Of a stretch of DNA of 64,000 bases, positions 1 through 9,073 are shown in pieces. The notes beneath the pieces were generated by a model. That model ran no database searches, was not told where the DNA came from, and saw only the letters and a program-made list of their open reading frames with translations. The DNA is from CAWDMW01 sp963803575 (GTDB lineage Bacteria > Pseudomonadota > Alphaproteobacteria > Rickettsiales > UBA998): assembly GCA_963803575.1 (NCBI GenBank), contig CAWDMW010000002.1, positions 1,302,001 to 1,366,000 of the forward strand. Direction: 5' to 3'. The position numbers and the translations under genes are program-made. Within the stretch, counting starts at the first letter, position 1. Every line of letters begins with the position of its first letter.

Positions 1-1
1 A

Positions 2-1837
2 GTGCAGGGATTGCCAACAGACAGGCAATCTATAGCGTATCTGAAACGGCAAGGTTTTAGCGATGCACGCTTAGCTGAACTAACACACAGACCGGTCAAA
101 ACCGTGTTAGCTTTGCGTGAGAATCTGGATATTTATCCGGTCTACAAACGTATCGACACGTGTGCAGGCGAGTTTGACGCATTAACACCATATATGTATT
201 CCACTTATGAAGATGATGGCTTGAACGAAGTGGTGTGCGAATCTGACCCGTCAGAGCGTGAAAAGATCGTTATTCTTGGCGGGGGGCCTAACCGTATTGG
301 GCAGGGTATAGAGTTTGATTATTGCTGTGTCCATGCTGCTTATGCGTTGTCTGAAGCTGGCTATGAAACCATTATGGTGAACTGCAATCCGGAAACCGTT
401 TCAACGGATTATGATACGTCTGACAGGCTTTATTTTGAGCCATTATGCGCGGAAGAAGTGATTAACCTGATTCGTGCTGAGCAAAGTAACGGGTTTGTGC
501 GTGGTGTGATTGTGCAGTTTGGCGGCCAAACACCATTAAAGCTGGCCAAAGCGTTAGAGCAGGCGGGTATTCCTATCATAGGAACCGCACCAGATGCTAT
601 TGATCTGGCAGAAGATCGTGAGCGTTTCCAGAAATTATTATTCCGGTTGGAATTAAAGCAGCCGGATAATCATATTTGTCATAGTGAAGCAGAAGTGGTG
701 GAACATGCAGAAAATATGGGCTACCCCGTGGTTGTGCGTCCATCTTACGTGCTTGGTGGCCGTGCCATGCAGATTGTGTATGATTCGCAAACATTAAAGA
801 CGTACCTGCAACAAGTCTTGCGTGAATTTAGCGATAATCCTATTTTAGTAGATTCATTTTTGAAAGATGCGGTTGAAATTGACGTGGATGCATTGTGCGA
901 TGGGCAGAATGTGTATATTGCCGGTATTTTAGAGCATATCGAAGAAGCAGGGATTCATTCCGGTGACTCTGCCTGCTCCATGCCAACCCATACGTTGGGT
1001 GAGGATATGATAGAGGCGCTGACTAAGCAAACGGTTATGTTAGCCAAAAATTTAAAAGTCGTTGGACTCATCAATATTCAGTTCGCCATTAAAGATGGAG
1101 ATATTTACATTATTGAGGTGAATCCGCGTGCAAGCCGTACTGTACCGTTTGTTGCAAAAGCATCAGGTATTCCCGTGGCGAAATATGCGGCACGTTTAAT
1201 GGCCGGAGAAAAGTTAGCCGACGTAGGGCTCAGCCATTGCAAAAAATATCATGGAGACGCATTGAAGCATATTGCAGTCAAAGAGGCCGTACTTCCGTTT
1301 AAGCGCTTTCCGGGTGTGGATGTGATTTTAGGCCCCGAGATGAAATCAACGGGTGAGGTTATGGGAATTGATCAGGACTTCCCACGCGCGTTTGCAAAAG
1401 CGTACCTTGCAACATCTAGTGAATTGCCTGTGAAAGGACAGGTATTTATCTCTGTTAAGGATAGTGACAAACACGCCATATTAAGTTTGGCACGTATACT
1501 TGTACAGTTAGGTTTTACCATCGTTGCAACTAAAGGAACGCAGGAATTTTTACAAGAGAATGACGTAAATGCAACGTTGGTTAATAAAGTCCGTCAGGGA
1601 CGTCCACATGTGGTGGATCATTTGAAGGATGGGAATATTCAGTTTGTGATTAATACGAATGAAGGTGTGCAATCCATTAAAGATAGCGCATCTATCCGAC
1701 AAACATCGCTTGCGGCAAACATACCATACTGTACGACCATATCAGGAACGCGTGCTTTAGTGCAGGCTATGGAATATATACGTAAAGAGCGTGGTCTTGA
1801 GGTGCGTAGCTTACAGAGCTATCACGCGGCCATATAG
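2..1837 (+). CDS. carB: Carbamoyl-phosphate synthase large chain, 3' part
   Basis: CarB makes carbamoyl phosphate from bicarbonate, ATP and glutamine-derived ammonia for arginine and pyrimidine synthesis. The window opens inside the gene, so only the C-terminal 611 of about 1,070 residues are present and the apparent first codon (GTG) is not the true start. Visible are the end of the oligomerisation region, the second ATP-grasp half with the motifs GGGPNRIGQGIEFDYC (about residues 93-108 of the fragment) and NPETVSTDYDTSD, the metal/ATP motif INIQFAIKDG...EVNPRASR, and from about residue 480 the MGS-like allosteric domain (FISVKDSDK, VATKGTQEFL). The TAG stop lies only 6 bases before the end of the convergent gene at 1844, so the two transcripts must terminate in or past each other. 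The identification is certain. Confidence 0.97.
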   Translation: MQGLPTDRQSIAYLKRQGFSDARLAELTHRPVKTVLALRENLDIYPVYKRIDTCAGEFDALTPYMYSTYEDDGLNEVVCESDPSEREKIVILGGGPNRIGQGIEFDYCCVHAAYALSEAGYETIMVNCNPETVSTDYDTSDRLYFEPLCAEEVINLIRAEQSNGFVRGVIVQFGGQTPLKLAKALEQAGIPIIGTAPDAIDLAEDRERFQKLLFRLELKQPDNHICHSEAEVVEHAENMGYPVVVRPSYVLGGRAMQIVYDSQTLKTYLQQVLREFSDNPILVDSFLKDAVEIDVDALCDGQNVYIAGILEHIEEAGIHSGDSACSMPTHTLGEDMIEALTKQTVMLAKNLKVVGLINIQFAIKDGDIYIIEVNPRASRTVPFVAKASGIPVAKYAARLMAGEKLADVGLSHCKKYHGDALKHIAVKEAVLPFKRFPGVDVILGPEMKSTGEVMGIDQDFPRAFAKAYLATSSELPVKGQVFISVKDSDKHAILSLARILVQLGFTIVATKGTQEFLQENDVNATLVNKVRQGRPHVVDHLKDGNIQFVINTNEGVQSIKDSASIRQTSLAANIPYCTTISGTRALVQAMEYIRKERGLEVRSLQSYHAAI

Positions 1838-1843
1838 CCCCTA

Positions 1844-3205
1844 TTAGCCGCCACCTGCGTCTAGCTGTAAAGCCTCACCTTGTGCATTAACTTCCGGTGG
1901 TTCCGATTCCTCTAAGGTAGCTCCCGGCGGAAAAGCACCTGCGTAATTTTCTGTGTTAATACCCTCGATATTTTCAGGAGGTAGTTCCGTTGCGCCTTCT
2001 GTACGTTTAGCAGATTTACGCACCTCTCCAATTTGTTCCTCGGTGCCATCTTCCGTTGCATCGGCACCCTGTACCGTTTCAATCTGAACAATTTCACCAT
2101 CTGCACCAATCGTCTCACCTTCAAAAATAGATGAATCTACTAATGCCGTGCCATTAAAAGGGCGAATATTAACAAATTGGTTTTCCTGCAACACGATACC
2201 GTCATTATCTATGCCATTATCATTGATATAATTGTTAGCTCCTGGCACACCAATATAGACCTGTCCACGATCATCCATGGTAACGAAGCCACCAGGCGGA
2301 ACATTATAAGTAACATTACCAAAAGAGACGACACCCCCATCTTCCAGATAAATACCCGTCTCTCGGTTTAGGTCGCTATTAACATAGTTAAGTACACCAA
2401 TATCGTCGACTTCAACGTATTTAGGAATCTCTCTACGGGCAAAAATACCGACATCCTGTCCACCACTTCCGGTCAGTACTCGCACGTATCTGCCATTACC
2501 AACACCGATTCCACCAGTACACACACGTTTGCGAATAATATTGACACCACATATTCCAACGCTGCCTCCTGCACAAGCACCCTGACGTGATATGTTGTTT
2601 ACATCTGCTCTGGCATCCAAATCTATACCACGTTGCGTGTCACGTCTGAATAAGTTATCTACCTGATTATCGCCAGTCGTGTTATTGCCACTAAGTAACC
2701 CCCCCAACTGCCCAATCAGATTGGTAAGGCAGTCTATTTCAGGTTCCAGAATTTCAGGTACATTCACTTCATAATCCGGTACTGTAAACAAGCCTGTTCC
2801 TTGACCCTCGTCACAAGCATCGTCAGCTCCGCCATCAGAAGCCCCACCCGGCCCTGTGCGTTCATAGCTATTACATCCGCGATTTTTATATTTAATGACA
2901 GGACGATGAGCTGGCACGATGGAAGGGGTGATATTCCCCAGAATTTTTGCTGAAGGCGCACTGGCAAACCCTGAGCGGTGCTTCAGCCATCTACCGGAAG
3001 AACCCGGGCCGGGAGGATCTACACCATCCTGAATGCATTGTTTAATTCTAGAAGGATCGTATTTGTAAATTTCATTGACCGGAATATCACCATATCCGGC
3101 ACAATCAGCCGGTGCTGGTAGTAATGCTCCACTATGAGCTGGCATGCTATAAAACAACCACAGCCCCATAATAGAAAGATACCCTTTAATATGTTTAACC
3201 TCCAT
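1844..3205 (-). CDS. Exported hypothetical protein, acidic C-terminus (downstream partner of the 812-aa protein)
   Basis: I do not recognise this 453-residue protein. The first 26 or so residues are a signal peptide (hydrophobic GLWLFYSM, then AHSG), so it is probably periplasmic or surface exposed. The mature part has eight cysteines, low-complexity Gly/Pro/Asn regions (for example GPGGASDGGADD), a beta-rich middle (YVRVLTGSGGQDVGIFARRE, GGVVSFGNVTYNVPPGGF) and a Glu-rich acidic tail after about residue 370. The start codon overlaps the end of the upstream 812-residue gene by 11 bases, indicating an operon with coupled translation. The pair is divergent from virB8-virB9, so a role with the type IV secretion system as surface component or substrate is possible, but that is inference from position only. 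Confidence 0.75.
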   Translation of the reverse strand: MEVKHIKGYLSIMGLWLFYSMPAHSGALLPAPADCAGYGDIPVNEIYKYDPSRIKQCIQDGVDPPGPGSSGRWLKHRSGFASAPSAKILGNITPSIVPAHRPVIKYKNRGCNSYERTGPGGASDGGADDACDEGQGTGLFTVPDYEVNVPEILEPEIDCLTNLIGQLGGLLSGNNTTGDNQVDNLFRRDTQRGIDLDARADVNNISRQGACAGGSVGICGVNIIRKRVCTGGIGVGNGRYVRVLTGSGGQDVGIFARREIPKYVEVDDIGVLNYVNSDLNRETGIYLEDGGVVSFGNVTYNVPPGGFVTMDDRGQVYIGVPGANNYINDNGIDNDGIVLQENQFVNIRPFNGTALVDSSIFEGETIGADGEIVQIETVQGADATEDGTEEQIGEVRKSAKRTEGATELPPENIEGINTENYAGAFPPGATLEESEPPEVNAQGEALQLDAGGG

Positions 3206-5633
3206 TACGATTATCCCCGCTAATATAATAACGTTTCACATTATTCCAGTATGGCTCTACGCAGGCACTCATACGCGGATCATCGCAGGTTTTACCCGGG
3301 ATAACGTTGTCAAGCGCATCTAAGAAACGATCATAATCATCTGGCAGTCGTGACTTATACATGGTGTAATCTGCTCCCATACCAAGGTCATCCGTGTTAC
3401 CACAGGCATCAACGTATTTACCATGGTTAAATGCGCTAACTTGTACACGATCCAGTTCGCGATCAAGCGTAGCCGCAATAGCAGCATTTTGTATCTCATT
3501 GACAAAACGCTCATTTACTGCATCTTTGACAAAAGCAACGTAAGGGTTACGCCATGTTCCGGGCGCGCCTTGCATCACAATGTCACTATCATAGATCAGC
3601 ATTTCTCCTTTAACCGCATTATCCAATCCCTGACTTATAGGGGCAACCTTGCCAAGGTTCGGGAATCGCTGAGCAGGATTAGGATCACTAACATACCCGC
3701 GCCATCCGTAATTCCACGTGCGCGTAATATAGCTTGAGAAGGTACGTGCATTAGGGCTGTTTGGAGACGTCAGCACTGCTTCCTGCCATTGCGCACCTGT
3801 TTGACGCAGCATCATGTCTTCTGCGTTTTCAGATTTAAACATTTTTGGGTGCATTCCTAAACATTTAATGCCTTTACGTTGTGAGCGTACGTAGTAAAGC
3901 TTTAATTCCGACCAACTGGAAATAGGGTCTGGATTAGCCACACCATCAACACCGGCACCACCGCCAATGGTACAGCTTTCTCCCTCACGACCTGCGCCCA
4001 TAATAGCGTATTGTGAGCCAAGAATATTGTTTGGATCATAGAGAAGGGTTTCACCACCTGCATCAAAAGTTTGCGATGTGGTTCCACATTCTGTATTCGT
4101 GTCCCAGCAACGCATGTAAGGTTTATGGATACCAAAATATTCGCGGAACCCATATCCTTCTGGCACGCCTTCCGGAAAATTATTACCGATTAAACGATTG
4201 CGCATTTTAAGCGTGTTAATTGGAGTAAGGGGTCTTGCAACATAGTTGCAAATCTGTCTCATAGGAACACCACATAATGCACGGGCAACTAAGGAACCAA
4301 AGCGAACTTCCCAGCGATCACGCTGGTCATAGCGTGTAGAGCAACATGGTCTGTCGCGTTTGCACCCAAGCAGTAACCGCCAGATAATATTGCGGCATCC
4401 AAACAAGCTGCCATCCGCATAACATGCAGTATTCCAGGCAATTTTTTGCGGAAGCCAGCGCTCAAAAATATGTTTGCGAAAGTTAAGTAAATCTACCGGG
4501 ACAACATCGGAGCAACGCACTGCTGTTACCGGATTATTACTATAGAAAGAGGTAAAGGCTGAGTAAGAACGATCAGTTACCTCAAAATCCCAGCGTGGTG
4601 AATACGGGTGCGAAGGATCAAGGATTTTCTCAAACTGCAAATTAACCGCACCGCCATTGATGCCGCCTTCAGCCAGGTCTGGTATAGTAATCAAGCCAAA
4701 ATTATCTTTAGGGATAGGAATTTGGCGGGTAACATTGACTTTAGTATCTTCCTGATAATGCGGCTCTTTTGCAGCTCGCCCTTCCCGGTGGCGGTAATTC
4801 GCATCCATCAGCAATTTAATCCAGGCTATACCAAGATACTCGCTGGGTGCGTACTCGTAACGATCATGACGAGTTGGTGGTATATGTAGCGTAAGAGGCT
4901 GGCACAATCCGGTATTAATACCAAAATATTCACCTGAATCATCATCAGCATCGCGTAAAAAGCGTGCCTGTTGCAGAATATATTGATTGGTGCAATTATC
5001 AAGTTCACGCCTTAGCCATGATGGATTTGTAGGATCTGCACCACCATCGGTGCCTTCTACCATCAATTGCTGAGCACACCCTACTTGCATCGTTTCAGTT
5101 GGACGCACCATACGCTGACTATTATGTATAGGGTTACGATCACCACGGTAAGCACGCCCCTGATAAAATTCTCGGGGACCTAGTTCACTAAAAATTCCGG
5201 TATAATAATAAGGGTTAAGTACCAGAGGAGAGAAACGAGCCGTTGTTTTATGAGGCATACAGCCTGATGGCTGAACTCCTTCAATATCACCCAAATTTCT
5301 TGCTAAGCTTGACTGCGATTGAAGATCATTAGCTTTGAAATTCTGAGTGGCAGCGCCTTTGAAGCAGGCTGTTCTTAATCGGATGTCTTCAGGCGTTACA
5401 ATAGCATCCTCGTAAGGGTCTGTATCAAAAAAGTAATAAGGGTTTCTTGACATAATCCGCCTATCGTCATCATAGTCCTTCACCTCATCTGCTCCACCGC
5501 CGCCGCCATTGCCAGCATTAAGAATATTACCAAAAATACCTGACGCAATGGTAGGTTCAGCAGGGATGATAATTGCTGATAACGTAATGATTAGAGCCAG
5601 TAAGTGTGGCTTGAATGAAGCATGTGTGAACAT
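3195..5633 (-). CDS. Large exported cysteine-rich hypothetical protein
   Basis: I do not recognise this 812-residue protein. A clear signal peptide occupies about residues 1-31 (hydrophobic LLALIITLSAIIIP, then TIA|SG), followed by a Gly-rich linker. The mature protein has 20 cysteines spread along its length, including the cluster CKRDRPCCSTR near the middle, which suggests disulphide-bonded folding in the periplasm or at the surface. It is rich in Tyr, Arg, Asn and Pro and shows no further membrane helix. It is the first gene of a two-gene reverse-strand operon and faces virB8-virB9 across a 200-base divergent intergenic region. The size and cysteine content recall conjugation adhesins such as TraN in a general way, but I see no family motif. 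Function unknown; the CDS itself is well supported by length, signal peptide and coupling to its neighbour. Confidence 0.8.
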   Translation of the reverse strand: MFTHASFKPHLLALIITLSAIIIPAEPTIASGIFGNILNAGNGGGGGADEVKDYDDDRRIMSRNPYYFFDTDPYEDAIVTPEDIRLRTACFKGAATQNFKANDLQSQSSLARNLGDIEGVQPSGCMPHKTTARFSPLVLNPYYYTGIFSELGPREFYQGRAYRGDRNPIHNSQRMVRPTETMQVGCAQQLMVEGTDGGADPTNPSWLRRELDNCTNQYILQQARFLRDADDDSGEYFGINTGLCQPLTLHIPPTRHDRYEYAPSEYLGIAWIKLLMDANYRHREGRAAKEPHYQEDTKVNVTRQIPIPKDNFGLITIPDLAEGGINGGAVNLQFEKILDPSHPYSPRWDFEVTDRSYSAFTSFYSNNPVTAVRCSDVVPVDLLNFRKHIFERWLPQKIAWNTACYADGSLFGCRNIIWRLLLGCKRDRPCCSTRYDQRDRWEVRFGSLVARALCGVPMRQICNYVARPLTPINTLKMRNRLIGNNFPEGVPEGYGFREYFGIHKPYMRCWDTNTECGTTSQTFDAGGETLLYDPNNILGSQYAIMGAGREGESCTIGGGAGVDGVANPDPISSWSELKLYYVRSQRKGIKCLGMHPKMFKSENAEDMMLRQTGAQWQEAVLTSPNSPNARTFSSYITRTWNYGWRGYVSDPNPAQRFPNLGKVAPISQGLDNAVKGEMLIYDSDIVMQGAPGTWRNPYVAFVKDAVNERFVNEIQNAAIAATLDRELDRVQVSAFNHGKYVDACGNTDDLGMGADYTMYKSRLPDDYDRFLDALDNVIPGKTCDDPRMSACVEPYWNNVKRYYISGDNRNGG

Positions 5634-5833
5634 AATGTACGCATTTATTGGTTAGGAGGTTTAGAAATTAACCTTGAATCAATAGGACTCCTACTATACT
5701 ATGAATCGTAAAGTATATCCATCTTTTTATTTAACTTATGCTTGTAATGAATTATATATTGTATAGTAAACAATGTTTTGTTACTACTAACAAATAGCCT
5801 TTTGCATAGCACTAACTCTTACATTACTGATAC
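5634..5833. promoter_or_regulatory. Divergent AT-rich promoter region between the exported pair and virB8-virB9
   Basis: The 200 bases between two divergently starting transcription units contain no ORF and are very AT-rich, particularly 5720-5790, where TTGTAA (about 5743) is followed at suitable distance by TATA-rich hexamers around 5759-5768 that could drive virB8. No clear Shine-Dalgarno precedes either start codon. Exact promoters cannot be assigned. The shared region is the only sequence evidence that the exported proteins and the secretion genes may be regulated together. Confidence 0.4.
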
Positions 5834-6613
5834 ATGGCAAGAATACCAACATTCACTAAACAGGAATATAAAGACTTCGCCGCTGCTATTGAAGATGGCA
5901 GCTATTTTGTGCAGGCGCGTAAATGGTATGATGTCGTGTATATGTCGCTGATGCCTGAACGATGCTTCTATATCATGCTCACAAGTTTGGCCGGCATTGT
6001 TGTGTTGCTCTCTTTGTTAGCCTTGGCGCGTTTATTACCGATCAGCCCAACTGAGCCACTTCTGTTTCCCATGAAGAATGTAACACGTGATGTGCCAGTC
6101 ATTTCGCGTATCCGTACCTCACGCCATCAACCGGTGAATGATGCACTGCAACGGTATTTTTTAGAGCAATATGTGCAAAAACGTGAAAATTATAGCTTTG
6201 ATACGGTTCAGTCTGCTTTCCGTTTTATAAAATATTATTCCGATGAGGGTGTATTAAAGACGTACCGTCGCTATATTGACCCGACATCTGCGCGTAGCCC
6301 GATTAATCGTTACGAGCGTACACTGACACGTGACATTGACGTATTGCGTGTTAGAATCAACCGTATTGACGGAGAAACAGAGGATTGGCAGAAAAAAACG
6401 GATTATATCGCTACTGTGTTGTTCGATGCTTATGTGATCGGTACAGAACAGATTGAAGCCACCCGGTGGAAAGCAATGTTAGAGTTTGAATATGATCCGT
6501 TAATTATGAACCAGCCAGAAGATTTGAAAAATGGTGAGTTGAAAGTTGATCCAATGACGTTTAGTGTGACTGACTATACCGTCACAGAAATATTATCCAA
6601 CCGAGAGGAATAA
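5834..6613 (+). CDS. virB8: Type IV secretion system inner-membrane protein VirB8
   Basis: VirB8 is a bitopic inner-membrane subunit that nucleates assembly of VirB-type secretion channels. The 259-residue protein has the expected plan: a short cytoplasmic N-terminus, one membrane helix at about residues 44-68 (FYIMLTSLAGIVVLLSLLAL) and a periplasmic domain of NTF2-like type covering the rest, with the family-typical segment around YVQKRENYSF...AFRFIKYYSDEGV and the late ARWKAMLEFEY-like strand (here TRWKAMLEFEY). Length is normal for the family (about 230-260). virB9 follows after 4 bases. No other virB genes (B4, B6, B10, B11, D4) are in the window, so the system is either scattered, as in Rickettsiales, or continues elsewhere. 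Family assignment is by pattern, not by alignment. Confidence 0.85.
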   Translation: MARIPTFTKQEYKDFAAAIEDGSYFVQARKWYDVVYMSLMPERCFYIMLTSLAGIVVLLSLLALARLLPISPTEPLLFPMKNVTRDVPVISRIRTSRHQPVNDALQRYFLEQYVQKRENYSFDTVQSAFRFIKYYSDEGVLKTYRRYIDPTSARSPINRYERTLTRDIDVLRVRINRIDGETEDWQKKTDYIATVLFDAYVIGTEQIEATRWKAMLEFEYDPLIMNQPEDLKNGELKVDPMTFSVTDYTVTEILSNREE

Positions 6614-6617
6614 GCAG

Positions 6618-7424
6618 GTGGCAACATTATATAGGCATTTTTTAATGCTGACGCTCATTATATTATCGTGTGCATCGGCATTCCCTGCTCATGCATTGCT
6701 TAAACCACAAGCATTAGCAACAGATGCACGCATCAAAACTATTCCCTACAGTCCAAACGAGATCTATAAGTTTACCGGTCACTATGGGTACCAGTCTGTT
6801 ATAGAGTTTGGTGGTGACGAAGAGATCATGACGATCTCTATCGGGGATTCCATGTCATGGCAGTTAAAGCCAGCCGGTTCGCGCTTGTTTATTAAGCCAG
6901 TAGAACAGGATGCCCAAACAAATATGACGGTGATAACCACAAAACACACGTATCACTTTGAGTTACATGGGGAAGAAACAGCCAGCATCAGTGATGATGA
7001 ATTGGTGTTCGTTCTGCGTTTCCTGTATCTGGATATATCACAGCCGCTTATGTCGGGTTCCGTCATGCAGGAATCCGAACCTGATTTAACTGATCCTGAG
7101 GTAAGAGAAAAACTTAACTTCAATTATTCCATTATTGGCCCTGAAGTTATCTCGCCTATTCGTATTTTCGATGATGGTGAGTTTACGTTCTTTGAGTTTG
7201 AAGATATTAATGCTGACGTACCAGCGTTCTTCTTAGTAGATCCGCTTGGCAATGAGTCACTTATCAATTTTCGCACTATGGGGAATTACATCGTGGTTGA
7301 ACGTGTGGCCGCGCGTTTTACGCTTCGCAGTGGCGCCTACGTCTTATGTGTCTTTAACGAAAGTCGTCAGATTGGTACATTACCCGAGCCAGAAGAAACC
7401 AGCATATGGAATAAGATTTTCTAG
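6618..7424 (+). CDS. virB9: Type IV secretion system outer-membrane-complex protein VirB9 (CagX/TrbG family)
   Basis: VirB9 is the periplasmic/outer-membrane core-complex subunit that binds VirB7 and VirB10. The 268-residue protein begins with GTG, preceded by AGAGGA about 10 bases upstream inside the virB8 tail. A signal peptide covers about residues 1-26 (LTLIILSCASAFPAHA). The diagnostic N-terminal segment D-RIKTIPYSPNEIYKFTGHYG is followed by IEFGGDEEIMTISIGDS, and the C-terminal beta-sandwich domain (SYIGPEVISP-like; FDDGEFTFFEF; PAFFLVDPLGNESL; NYIVVERVAARFTLR) is complete. It sits 4 bases after virB8, and the next gene (an RNase D) starts on the base after its stop codon, so all three are probably cotranscribed. 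Confidence 0.88.
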   Translation: MATLYRHFLMLTLIILSCASAFPAHALLKPQALATDARIKTIPYSPNEIYKFTGHYGYQSVIEFGGDEEIMTISIGDSMSWQLKPAGSRLFIKPVEQDAQTNMTVITTKHTYHFELHGEETASISDDELVFVLRFLYLDISQPLMSGSVMQESEPDLTDPEVREKLNFNYSIIGPEVISPIRIFDDGEFTFFEFEDINADVPAFFLVDPLGNESLINFRTMGNYIVVERVAARFTLRSGAYVLCVFNESRQIGTLPEPEETSIWNKIF

Positions 7425-8039
7425 ATGACTGACTATTATCATACCTTTGATATTCCTCAAGATGTTGTATTTGAAGGAAACATCGCCATTGACTGTGAAG
7501 CTATGGGGTTGCGTCAATTGCGTGACCGGCTGTGCGTTGTGCAATTGTCGGATGGCAATGGAGATGCGCACTTGGTACATTTTCCTGATGCTAACTATGA
7601 TGCTCCAAGGCTCAAAGCACTGCTTTCAACCGAACAAACGACAAAATTGTTCCATTTTGCCCGTTTTGATGTTGCTTTAATACGCCATTATTTAGGGGTG
7701 TATATTCAAAACCTGTATTGTACCCGCACTGCTTCACGTTTGGTTCGTACCTACACGGATCGTCATGGGTTGAAAGAGTTATGCCGTGAACTTTTAGGGG
7801 TGGAGTTATCTAAGCAGCAGCAATCTTCTTACTGGGGAGATGAAGCACTTACGCCCGAACAAATACGTTATGCAGCAAGTGATGTACATTACCTGCATCG
7901 TTTGCGCACAATACTGGATCAGCGACTTGAAAAAGAAGGGCGTAACGAATTAGCACAAGCCTGTATGGAAGCAATACCGGTACATGCATGGCTGGATCTG
8001 GAAGGATGGAGCGATGTTAATCTTTTCGCTCACAACTGA
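7425..8039 (+). CDS. rnd: Ribonuclease D-like 3'-5' exonuclease (catalytic domain only)
   Basis: This is a DEDDy-type 3'-5' exonuclease that would trim RNA 3' ends, as in tRNA maturation. The 204-residue protein holds only the exonuclease domain. The first acidic motif is AIDCEAMGL (residues 21-29), the second HFARFDVALI (about 78-87), and the third YAASDVHYLHRL (about 150-161) with the Tyr and Asp of the Y-x3-D signature. The C-terminal HRDC domains of E. coli RNase D are absent, which is usual for short alphaproteobacterial versions. The ATG directly follows the virB9 TAG, so it is likely read from the virB8-virB9 transcript, a combination that looks accidental rather than functional. Confidence 0.9.
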   Translation: MTDYYHTFDIPQDVVFEGNIAIDCEAMGLRQLRDRLCVVQLSDGNGDAHLVHFPDANYDAPRLKALLSTEQTTKLFHFARFDVALIRHYLGVYIQNLYCTRTASRLVRTYTDRHGLKELCRELLGVELSKQQQSSYWGDEALTPEQIRYAASDVHYLHRLRTILDQRLEKEGRNELAQACMEAIPVHAWLDLEGWSDVNLFAHN

Positions 8040-8152
8040 TGTAAGATTGCAGCGATGTAAGGTTCTTATTCGCAGTTTCACTTGCGTTAGCTGCAAGTAT
8101 CATTATATAATAACAACATAATATTACGATTTAAATATACGAGGATTTATTC

Positions 8153-8875
8153 ATGTTTAATCAGCAGTCTGTGAACACAGCCTCATCGACCAAAGTAGAT
8201 CAGGGTCTACGATCATACTTCCTGCGCGTCTATAATTATATGGCAAGCGCGATGATCTTAACAGGGCTGGTTGCCTACTTTGCCGGAACATCTGAAGCCT
8301 TCTTATCTATGATGGTCAATCAGGCTGGTGACGGCCCGAGCGTTTTGGCTTATGTGCTTATGTTTGCACCTTTAGGGGCAGTATTGTTCTTAAGTGCGCG
8401 CCTGAACCATATGTCGCAGCAAACCGCACAAATGGCATTTTGGGGTTTCTCCATATTAATGGGACTCTCAATGTACTATATTTTCGCCGTGTATACCGGT
8501 GCAAGCATTGCACGTGTCTTCTTTATTACGGCGGCAACATTTGGCACGATGAGTCTCTATGGTTATACCACTAAACGCGACCTGACTGGTATGGGATCAT
8601 TTTTGATGATGGGGTTGATTGGGTTAATCATTGCATCTGTCGTCAATATATTTCTGCAAAGTACAGGGATGCAAATGGTAATTTCAGCTATTGGTGTGCT
8701 TATCTTTGTAGGCCTCACTGCCTACGATACGCAGCGTATCAAAGCAACCTATTATCAGGTGGCAGGAAATACCGAAGCTATGGGCAAAGCAGCTATCATG
8801 GGTGCGCTTAGCCTTTACCTTGATTTCATCAATTTGTTTATTATGCTAATGCAGTTCTTGGGCGAGCGTCGCTAA
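8153..8875 (+). CDS. Bax inhibitor-1 / YccA family membrane protein
   Basis: The 240-residue protein is a TMBIM (Bax inhibitor-1) family member. It is an integral inner-membrane protein with about seven helices, and bacterial relatives act as pH-sensitive calcium leak channels or bind FtsH. Hydrophobic segments are visible from about residue 28 onward (YMASAMILTGLVAYFAG; VLAYVLMFAPLGAVLFL; AFWGFSILMGLSMYYIFAVY; GSFLMMGLIGLIIASVVNI; MVISAIGVLIFVGLTAYDTQRI). The segment GLTAYDTQRIK near the end is a family signature with the conserved Asp. A Shine-Dalgarno CGAGGA lies 7 bases before the ATG. The gene is monocistronic: its own leader is upstream and a strong terminator follows. Confidence 0.9.
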   Translation: MFNQQSVNTASSTKVDQGLRSYFLRVYNYMASAMILTGLVAYFAGTSEAFLSMMVNQAGDGPSVLAYVLMFAPLGAVLFLSARLNHMSQQTAQMAFWGFSILMGLSMYYIFAVYTGASIARVFFITAATFGTMSLYGYTTKRDLTGMGSFLMMGLIGLIIASVVNIFLQSTGMQMVISAIGVLIFVGLTAYDTQRIKATYYQVAGNTEAMGKAAIMGALSLYLDFINLFIMLMQFLGERR

Positions 8876-8898
8876 ACTGTCTCCTATTTCTAACGTTA

Positions 8899-8936
8899 AT
8901 CCCCATTAGCCATAAAACCGCTAATGGGGATTTTTC
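8899..8936 (+). terminator. Rho-independent terminator after the Bax-inhibitor gene
   Basis: A perfect 12-base stem (ATCCCCATTAGC / GCTAATGGGGAT) with a 9-base loop is followed by TTTTTC. It starts 24 bases after the stop codon at 8875. Confidence 0.9.
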
Positions 8937-9073
8937 TTAGGTTTATTTTTAAGACTTTTATTACGAACTATGTTGTATGTTTTAGGCTGGCTATGAGAGA
9001 ATTGCTTGCGTTAGCCCTGTAAAACAGTATATGCCTTGAGCTATCTTATTTATATTAAGGAACCAATATAACC

